The notes under the pieces are model-generated. The model saw only the letters and a program-made list of their open reading frames with translations, had not been told where the DNA came from and searched no databases. 20,539 nucleotides of DNA from Peptococcaceae bacterium (GTDB lineage Bacteria > Bacillota > Desulfitobacteriia > Desulfitobacteriales > Desulfitobacteriaceae). The stretch is from NCBI GenBank assembly GCA_031289815.1, contig JAITOS010000103.1:1-20539 (forward strand), read 5' to 3'. Positions within the stretch are counted from its first letter, which is position 1, and each line of letters opens with the position of its first letter. Below, piece after piece: positions 15,239 through 20,539 of the stretch. The translations under genes were made by a program, and so were the position numbers.

Positions 15239-16480
15239 TCAAGGCGCCACATCCATTCTGAAACTCTTGAGTGTCCGCGTCCGCGGCTCCGCACCCTCCG
15301 CGCCAGCCGCATCCTCTTCCCATAGCAGCAGCCGTGTTTTATGCGGTGGGAAGGGAGCGAGCAGCGGCAAGGCACGGGCTTGTTGCCGACTGAAGGCGAT
15401 ATAATACGTCTGTCCCGCCAATTCCGGGACGAAGGCGGGTACCGGACCTGTCAGTGGCGGATCCTCGCGCCCGACGGCGGCTAACAGCGCCAATATCCGC
15501 TCCAAAAGCGGTTCATCGCCGCCGGGAAACAGGCAGGTTTGCGGGAAATAGCGGGAGAGCGGCGTCATCAGACCCGCCTGTATGCCTTGCCGGGACAGCC
15601 CCACGAATAAGGAAGCCAGAATCGACAGCGTTGCTTCCAGCGGCTCCGGTTCGCTTCCGGCAAAGGAGGCGCTGTCCAGCATGAACATCACCGAATCGGG
15701 AGCGACGACCTCATAGCGGTTGACCTTGAGTCCCTGCCCGCGCGCCAGCAAACGCTGATTGATACGGTTGGCCGGGTCGCCGGGTTCATAATCGCGCACC
15801 GACTTGATCAGGCCGTTATCCTCCAGATAGCCTTGGGCGATGGCGCGGGCTTCCCACATATCTTGAATGATTTTAGCCGTCGAAACCTCCGCCAAAGCCG
15901 GATAGACCACCAAGCGGCGCGACGCCGCCAGAGCCAGCCGCTTATGGGCTACATAGAGTCCAAAGCCGTCCCCGGAACGAACCTCAATTTCGCCAATAGC
16001 GCGGATCCCCCGCCGCCGCGCCGTCCAATCGTCACTGTAGCGTATGGTCTGCCGCCATCTCAGCGCCCCGAAGACCGACAGGCATCGGAACCGGTCTTCC
16101 GGCGGCGTTTCTTCCACAGCCTTGGGATTCGGCACGAGCGCTTGCGGGTCAGGAACCACGCAGCCCTCCGGATCGCAAGGCTCTAAAATCTCCAGCCAGG
16201 CCAACGGCAGCAGTTTATGATTGGTTAAGGTACGCGTCAGCCGGAGACTCTGTCCGGGGAACACGCCGCCCTGGGGCAGGGAAAGGGTATACTCCAGCCG
16301 CCGTACCGACATCCTGCCCCAGCCATAGGCGCACAGCGCCAGGATAAACATAAAAGCAAAAAACAGCCCCAGCACGCTTTTGCCATAGTAGGCGCACAGG
16401 ACGCAAAGTACCAGCCAGATCACGATCATCAGCGGCTGAACCCATAAGCTGGATTGCCGGACGGTGGGTTCATTTTGCAC
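15239..16480 (-). CDS. DUF58-family protein
   Basis: The 413-residue protein has two N-terminal TM helices (about 13-31 and 35-53) followed by a soluble part. The DUF58 signature appears as SVRDYEPGDPANRINQRLLAR (about 227-247), then a vWA-like strand MFMLDSASF (about 265-273). The usual Trp in the I-N-W part of the signature is replaced by Gln (INQ). DUF58 proteins are almost always encoded beside MoxR ATPases and probably act as their partner or substrate adaptor; the biochemical role is unresolved. The GTG at 16480 has AGAGGAG 7 bp upstream and overlaps the MoxR end by 11 bp. The stop overlaps the alternative start of the next gene. Confidence 0.9.
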   Translation of the reverse strand: MQNEPTVRQSSLWVQPLMIVIWLVLCVLCAYYGKSVLGLFFAFMFILALCAYGWGRMSVRRLEYTLSLPQGGVFPGQSLRLTRTLTNHKLLPLAWLEILEPCDPEGCVVPDPQALVPNPKAVEETPPEDRFRCLSVFGALRWRQTIRYSDDWTARRRGIRAIGEIEVRSGDGFGLYVAHKRLALAASRRLVVYPALAEVSTAKIIQDMWEARAIAQGYLEDNGLIKSVRDYEPGDPANRINQRLLARGQGLKVNRYEVVAPDSVMFMLDSASFAGSEPEPLEATLSILASLFVGLSRQGIQAGLMTPLSRYFPQTCLFPGGDEPLLERILALLAAVGREDPPLTGPVPAFVPELAGQTYYIAFSRQQARALPLLAPFPPHKTRLLLWEEDAAGAEGAEPRTRTLKSFRMDVAP

Positions 16481-17432
16481 GTAAGATCTCCTCTTTGGCC
16501 GCCGGAGCGGCGACGCCCGCCAGAATTTCTTGCAGAATATCCGCCGCCTGCTTGCCGTTCAGCCGCGCTTCACCGGCTACCGCCATCCGGTGCGACAGGA
16601 CGTAGGGCGCCAGCGCTTTAACGTCGTCCGGCGTAACATAGTTGCGGCCCGCCATCGCCGCCCAGGCTTTGCTGGCGCGATACAGCGACCGCGACCCCCG
16701 CGGGCTTACCGGCAAGCGCAGCAACTCGCTTTGCCGCGTCGCTTCCACCAGAGAAACGATATAATGCAGAACGCCGTCACTGATAAAGACGTCCCGTATT
16801 TTTACTTGCAGCTCGCTGATCTTTTCGGCGTTCAACAAGGGGGCGACCCAGGTGAGAATCTGTTCATCCCCCACGACGCGCAGCATTTCCACTTCATCGT
16901 CGTGACTCGGATACCCCAGGGAAAGCCGGATGAAGAAGCGATCCATTTGCGCCACCGGCAAGTGAAAGGTACTTTCCATTTCCACCGGATTTTGCGTCGC
17001 CAGCACCAGGAAAGGAGCGGGCAGCGGATAGGTAACGCCGTCAACGGTGATTTGCAGTTCTTCCATCGCTTCCAACAGCGCGGATTGCGTCCGCGGCAGA
17101 GCGCGGTTGATTTCATCCGCCAGGAAGATATGGGTAAGGATCGGGCCGGGCCGCATATTGAATTCCCCGCTCTTTTGATTGAATACGTTCATGCCGATGA
17201 TATCCGAAGGCAGCAGATCGGGCGTGAATTGCACGCGGGAGAAGGAGCAGCCCATGACGCGGGAGATCACTTTGACCAGCGTGGTCTTCCCCACCCCCGG
17301 TAAATCGTCAAACAAGATGTGGCCGCCGCTGAGAATCGCCATGACCACCAGCTTGATTTGTTCGCGCTTGCCAATCACGATTTTTGAGACGTCGTCTATG
17401 ATTTGTCCGGCTATTTCCTCTATCTCCCGCAT
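16470..17432 (-). CDS. MoxR-family AAA+ ATPase
   Basis: A 320-residue MoxR-type AAA+ ATPase, thought to act as a chaperone or metal-insertase-like remodeller for vWA or DUF58 partners. Walker A is DDLPGVGKTTLVK (K49), Walker B is HIFLADEINR (D106/E107), and sensor 1 is VLATQNPVE. A typical lid follows, with LPVSPRGSRSLYRASKAWAAM. The length is normal for the family and no inactivating changes are seen. The ATG at 17432 has AGAGGG upstream. It starts 34 bp after recO and overlaps the DUF58 gene, so transcription probably continues from the cdd-era-deoC-recO run. Confidence 0.96.
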   Translation of the reverse strand: MREIEEIAGQIIDDVSKIVIGKREQIKLVVMAILSGGHILFDDLPGVGKTTLVKVISRVMGCSFSRVQFTPDLLPSDIIGMNVFNQKSGEFNMRPGPILTHIFLADEINRALPRTQSALLEAMEELQITVDGVTYPLPAPFLVLATQNPVEMESTFHLPVAQMDRFFIRLSLGYPSHDDEVEMLRVVGDEQILTWVAPLLNAEKISELQVKIRDVFISDGVLHYIVSLVEATRQSELLRLPVSPRGSRSLYRASKAWAAMAGRNYVTPDDVKALAPYVLSHRMAVAGEARLNGKQAADILQEILAGVAAPAAKEEILRAK

Positions 17433-17466
17433 TTCGTTCCCTCTTTTCTGTTGACTCTGCCCCAGA

Positions 17467-18216
17467 CTACTCTTCGCCGCCGAGCAGGCTTCTCATTTTC
17501 CACGATTTAAGCGGTCGGCCAAATTGATTTTCACAAAAAAGCCGAACCGTCTCTAAAATTTCCAGCAACATCCACCCCGGACAGCGCAGCCGATCCAGTT
17601 TGCGCAAATCGCCCTTGAGCAGCTGCCGCATCATGGCGACGCTCCCCGCTTTCAGAACCACGCGGCCAGCCCTTCCCGTCTGGCACGCCGGACAGACGAT
17701 CCCGCCCGCTTCTACGTCAAACAGGTAGCGTTCGCCGCTAACCTGGCCGCCGCAACCGGCGCATTGCTCCAACGACGGCGTAAATCCCAGAACCGCCGTC
17801 AGACGCAAGGCGTAACCGGCCAACAGCAAGGGCGGAGGGAAGTGCTTGAGCAAATAAAAGCAGGTCAGCGTCAGGGTGAAGAGCTCTTCGTGCGGCTGTC
17901 CCACCAGGGTCGCGTGCTCCAGCAATTCCGTCATCCCGGAAGCGGCCATCGTCTGTTCCAGATCGGCCCACAGATGTGGAAAGCTCTCTTTGGCGCCGGC
18001 TTGATTGATCGTATCCAGGTTTCGCCCGCGATAGATCAGGTAATCCGCGTAAGTAAACAGCTGTACGCCCGCCCGCTGACGGCTTTTAGGCTTTCTGGCG
18101 CCCTTCGCTACCGCCTCAATTTTCCCCAGTTCTCTGGAGAACAAGGTCGTCAGCCGATCCGCCTCCCCAAATTCACGGCTGCGAATGACGAGCGCGTCCA
18201 CTTGATAAACAGCCAC
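17467..18216 (-). CDS. recO: DNA repair protein RecO
   Basis: RecO works with RecR (and RecF) to load RecA onto single-stranded DNA covered by SSB. The 249-residue protein has the N-terminal OB fold (YQVDALVIRSREFGEADRL, KIEAVAKGARK), a helical middle and a zinc-binding module with C152, C155, C175 and C178 in QCAGCGG and VCPACQTG. The GTG start at 18216 follows AGAGGG. In many Bacillota recO follows era directly; here deoC is placed between them, with 23 bp from the deoC stop to the recO start. All features of a functional protein are present. Confidence 0.95.
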   Translation of the reverse strand: MAVYQVDALVIRSREFGEADRLTTLFSRELGKIEAVAKGARKPKSRQRAGVQLFTYADYLIYRGRNLDTINQAGAKESFPHLWADLEQTMAASGMTELLEHATLVGQPHEELFTLTLTCFYLLKHFPPPLLLAGYALRLTAVLGFTPSLEQCAGCGGQVSGERYLFDVEAGGIVCPACQTGRAGRVVLKAGSVAMMRQLLKGDLRKLDRLRCPGWMLLEILETVRLFCENQFGRPLKSWKMRSLLGGEE

Positions 18217-18239
18217 CTCACACCCTCTTTCCCAGGCGG

Positions 18240-18887
18240 TTACGGCCCCAGCAGTTGAATCCCGGCGCTCGTCCCCAGGCGTTCAGCTCCGGCGTCGATG
18301 AGCGCCAAAGCCAATTCCCGCGTCCGAATGCCGCCGGAGGCCTTGATTTTAATCTTGTCCCCTACCCATAACTTGAAATTGCGGACGTCCTCCACCGTCG
18401 CCCCGCCTTTGGCAAAGCCGGTGGAGGTTTTGATATATTCGGCCCCCGATTCCACGACCAGCGCCGCCGCTTTTTTCTTTTCTTCTTCCGTCAGCAAAGC
18501 CGTCTCCACGATGACCTTGAGCAGCAAACCGCTGCCGTGCGCCGCTTCCGCCACCCGTCCGACATCTCTCGTTACGGCGTCCCAGCGACCGCTTTTGGCC
18601 CAGCCGATATTCATCACCATGTCCACCTCGTTGGCCCCGTGAGCCTTAGCTAGGTACACCTCATACACCTTGATCTCGGTATCGTTGGCGCCCAGCGGAA
18701 AGCCAATCACCGTCCCCACCTTCACCCCCGTTCCGTAGAGCATCTTGGCAGCCATGTACACATAGACCGGCGGCACGCACACCGAAGCGAATTGATATTG
18801 CTTCGCTTCATGACACAAGCGGACAATATCCTTCTCGCTCGCCTCCGGTTTCAACAGCGTATGGTCGATCATCTTTGCTATCGTCAT
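18240..18887 (-). CDS. deoC: Deoxyribose-phosphate aldolase
   Basis: It cleaves 2-deoxy-D-ribose 5-phosphate to glyceraldehyde 3-phosphate and acetaldehyde, the last step of deoxynucleoside salvage. At 215 residues it is the usual length of the bacterial class I aldolase. Visible active-site elements are the Schiff-base lysine K153 in YIKTSTGF, the proton-relay lysine K182 in IKASGGIRT and D89 in ANEVDMVMN. The ATG at 18887 follows AAGGAG. It lies between era and recO in a cluster whose first gene, cdd, makes (deoxy)uridine from (deoxy)cytidine, so a link in pyrimidine salvage is plausible, although no phosphorylase is in the window. Confidence 0.97.
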   Translation of the reverse strand: MTIAKMIDHTLLKPEASEKDIVRLCHEAKQYQFASVCVPPVYVYMAAKMLYGTGVKVGTVIGFPLGANDTEIKVYEVYLAKAHGANEVDMVMNIGWAKSGRWDAVTRDVGRVAEAAHGSGLLLKVIVETALLTEEEKKKAAALVVESGAEYIKTSTGFAKGGATVEDVRNFKLWVGDKIKIKASGGIRTRELALALIDAGAERLGTSAGIQLLGP

Positions 18888-18914
18888 TGTTTTTTCTCCT
18901 TTATGATCTTGTTT

Positions 18915-19817
18915 TCAACGCTCATAGCCGAACTCCCGCAAGATATCCTTCCTGTTTCGCCAATCCTTTTTTACCTTCACCCAGAGTTCCAGAAATACCT
19001 GACTCCCCAGGAGATTTTCAATATCGCGGCGGGCCAGAGTCCCGATCTCCTTTAACATTCCGCCATCCTTGCCGATCATCATCCCTTTTTGCGACTCCCG
19101 TTCGACGATGATCACGGCGCGCACCTTCACCAGCGTGCGTTTCTCCTCCACCTCTTCCACCTTGACGGCGATCGAATGGGGGATTTCATCCCGCGTCAGC
19201 TGCAACGCCTTTTCCCGAACCAACTCCGCTATGATAAAGCGTTCCGGCTGATCCGTCACCTCTTCCTCCGGATAAAATTTCGGGCCGCAGGAAAGCTCGG
19301 CAAAGACCGCGTTTAACAGCTCGTCCGTATTCTCGCCGTTCGCCGCGGAGATGGGCACGACCGCTTTAAAATCAGCCAGAGCCGCATAGGTCTGAATTTG
19401 CCGCACCAGCGCCTCTTTGGCGATCAGATCGATCTTATTCAGAATGAGGAAGCAAGGGGATTTCGCTTTTTTCAGCATTTCTATAATATACGCTTCGCCG
19501 GAACCCAGGCGCTGGGAGCTGTCCACGATATACAGGATCAGATCGACTTCCCGCAAGGATTCCTGGGCCGACCCCATCATATATTCCCCCAGCTTATGCT
19601 GCGGCTTATGGATGCCGGGGGTATCCAGAAAAATAATCTGTCCCCGCTCCTCGGTCAGGACGCATTGGATCTTGTTCCTGGTCGTCTGCGGTTTGTCCGA
19701 CATGATCAATACTTTTTGTCCCAACAGCTGGTTTAACAGGGTCGATTTTCCGGCGTTCGGCCTGCCAATCACGCTGACAAAGCCTGATTTCAACATTTTT
19801 TGCGACTCCAGCGGCAT
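18915..19817 (-). CDS. era: GTPase Era
   Basis: Era is an essential GTPase that binds the 3' end of 16S rRNA and helps 30S maturation. The 300 residues show G1 GRPNAGKST (18-26), the G2 region KPQTTRNKI, G3 DTPG (65-68) and G4 NKID (127-130). The C-terminal KH domain contains VIIVERESQKGMMIGKDG, its RNA-binding loop. The ATG at 19817 is preceded by GGGAAG and lies 6 bp after the cdd stop, so the two are closely coupled. The deoC start follows 27 bp after its stop. Confidence 0.98.
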   Translation of the reverse strand: MPLESQKMLKSGFVSVIGRPNAGKSTLLNQLLGQKVLIMSDKPQTTRNKIQCVLTEERGQIIFLDTPGIHKPQHKLGEYMMGSAQESLREVDLILYIVDSSQRLGSGEAYIIEMLKKAKSPCFLILNKIDLIAKEALVRQIQTYAALADFKAVVPISAANGENTDELLNAVFAELSCGPKFYPEEEVTDQPERFIIAELVREKALQLTRDEIPHSIAVKVEEVEEKRTLVKVRAVIIVERESQKGMMIGKDGGMLKEIGTLARRDIENLLGSQVFLELWVKVKKDWRNRKDILREFGYER

Positions 19818-19823
19818 ATGCTT

Positions 19824-20246
19824 TCACTTCCCTTGTAAAAATTCCGGCCCGAAAGAATCCGGCAGCAAGTCCCGCAGGCTCGACTCCAGCGGCGGATCGC
19901 TATCATTGAGCAAAATAATCCGGCAATCCGCCGCAAATTCCCGCATAACCTGACGGCAAGCGCCGCACGGAGAAGCATGATTCGAGGCGGGAACCGCGAT
20001 CGCCACCGCCAGCAGCCGCCGCTCTCCGCAAGCGGCTCCCTGAAAGATGGCGTTTCGTTCCGCGCAGATCGTCAAACCAAAACTGGCGTTTTCCACATTG
20101 CAGCCGGCGTATATCTTTCCGGAAGCAAATAAAGCCGCCGCCCCCACCGGATAGTTGGAATAGGGCGCGTAGGCGTTCCGGCAGGCTTCTCTGGCGGCGC
20201 GCATGAGCTGCTCCAACCGCTCAGAATCCGCTGTCTGTATCATCAT
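19824..20246 (-). CDS. cdd: Cytidine deaminase
   Basis: It deaminates cytidine and deoxycytidine to uridine and deoxyuridine. The 140 residues match the small tetrameric zinc enzyme. The zinc site is C61 in TICAERNA with catalytic E63, plus C94 and C97 in SPCGACRQV; the substrate-binding NVENASFG is also present. Two ATGs occur in tandem (20246 and 20243); the first is 9-10 bp from a strong GGAGGGGGG. It is the first gene of the cdd-era-deoC-recO run. In many Bacillota dgkA and ybeY precede it; here the upstream sequence is a repeat-rich non-coding block. Confidence 0.97.
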   Translation of the reverse strand: MMIQTADSERLEQLMRAAREACRNAYAPYSNYPVGAAALFASGKIYAGCNVENASFGLTICAERNAIFQGAACGERRLLAVAIAVPASNHASPCGACRQVMREFAADCRIILLNDSDPPLESSLRDLLPDSFGPEFLQGK

Positions 20247-20282
20247 CTGTTCCCCCCTCCCTCTTCGCGCTTCATCATTTAG

Positions 20283-20298
20283 ATGTTTCGCTAAACAT
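20283..20298. promoter_or_regulatory. Inverted repeat in the cdd leader, possible operator
   Basis: ATGTTT-cgct-AAACAT is a 6-bp perfect inverted repeat 37 bp before the cdd start. On the minus strand it lies just downstream of the A/T-rich TATAAA-like stretch at 298-303 of 20000 (20298-20303), about where transcription would begin. No matching -35 box is seen. Confidence 0.3.
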
Positions 20299-20328
20299 TT
20301 ATATAAAAATCTTCCCCACAGGCGACGA

Positions 20329-20450
20329 CCAACCCCGCCAGACCGGCGGGAGCATAAAGTTCAACTCCAAAACCACCCAAAGCAGGCGGCCACCCCTGCA
20401 AGACCTGCGGGATGATAAGGCTCTACTCATAAACCGCCCAAAGCAGGCGG
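20329..20450. repeat. Two tandem 61-bp imperfect repeats with conserved hairpins
   Basis: Units 20329-20389 and 20390-20450 align without gaps, with 49 of 61 positions identical by hand count. Each contains a first hairpin with a six-pair stem and the invariant loop AGACC, and a second one near the invariant tail CCCAAAGCAGGCGG. The base pair closing the first loop changes from C-G to A-T, keeping the pairing. The 61-bp period is not a multiple of three, which argues against a protein repeat. Direction of transcription is undecided. Confidence 0.65.
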
Positions 20451-20459
20451 CGGTCATGC

Positions 20460-20539
20460 GGTTCCGCGAAAAGCGAAGCATGGACGCGAAGCGCGTCTGT
20501 TTGCGCCAAGGACGGCGCAAACAGACGAAAAGCGGAACC
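20460..20539. repeat. Nested inverted repeat (long hairpin) at the window edge
   Basis: Outer arms GGTTCCGC (20460-20467) and GCGGAACC (20532-20539) enclose a perfect 14-bp stem (20494-20507 with 20514-20527, loop AAGGAC). A third, GACGCG-aag-CGCGTC (20483-20497), shares bases with the 14-bp stem, so alternative folds are possible. There is no T-run on either strand. The outer arm ends exactly at the window edge, so the element may continue. Confidence 0.65.

Noticed and set aside
14691..15404. Plus-strand ORF of 237 codons opposite the DUF4129-like and DUF58 genes
   Set aside because: The product is Arg/Gln-rich with no recognisable domain; the minus-strand frames have clear membrane helices and family motifs.
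16530..17303. Plus-strand ORF of 257 codons opposite moxR
   Set aside because: It is antisense to an intact AAA+ gene with all motifs, and the composition (His, Arg, Gln) is typical of antisense frames.
20329..20450. CRISPR array
   Set aside because: There are only two directly abutting units with 20% divergence, no spacers and no cas genes.
20494..20527. Rho-independent terminator
   Set aside because: The 14-bp stem is strong, but neither strand has a T-run after it.

Overview
The window comes from a Bacillota (Firmicutes) chromosome of moderate-to-high GC. The grounds are gene content and order: a CcpN-type repressor, the PPDK regulatory protein, ppdK, dgt, dnaG and rpoD/sigA in a row; a cdd-era-recO cluster; Shine-Dalgarno sites of the AGGAGG type; and a collagen-like surface or exosporium-type protein at the left edge. 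Finer placement (Negativicutes or Clostridia) cannot be settled from the sequence alone. Every gene except the left-edge partial one is on the minus strand, so the window is best read from right to left.

Right end (20539 to about 17470): a non-coding block holds a nested inverted repeat and two tandem 61-bp units that fold into paired hairpins. It is followed by cdd (cytidine deaminase), era (ribosome-assembly GTPase), deoC (deoxyribose-phosphate aldolase) and recO (recombination repair) in a tight run. Directly after recO come a MoxR-type AAA+ ATPase, a DUF58 protein and a membrane protein with a DUF4129-like tail. This is the usual MoxR/DUF58/transglutaminase module, but no transglutaminase core is visible.

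Middle (13705 to 9666): an accessory-looking cassette of a membrane-bound hybrid histidine kinase and a ChvE-like sugar-binding lipoprotein, joined by an ATGA stop/start overlap, with no transporter permease or ATPase. It abuts a small Cdd1-family helix-hairpin-helix gene. Between them lies a short open stretch that looks like the 3' end of a lost gene once coupled to the Cdd1 gene, so the cassette border may be a recombination scar.

Left-centre (9441 to 969): ccpN-like repressor, PPDK regulatory protein (bifunctional kinase/phosphorylase), ppdK with its own terminator, then dgt, dnaG and rpoD. The first three form a carbon-flux module: a gluconeogenesis-type repressor, a pyruvate/PEP interconverting enzyme, and the enzyme that switches PPDK by Thr phosphorylation. 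The last three are the core replication and transcription block.

Left end (851 to 1): tRNA-Asn and a CAU-anticodon tRNA are driven by a near-consensus sigma-A promoter and closed by a terminator. This terminator faces another that closes the rightward collagen-like gene.
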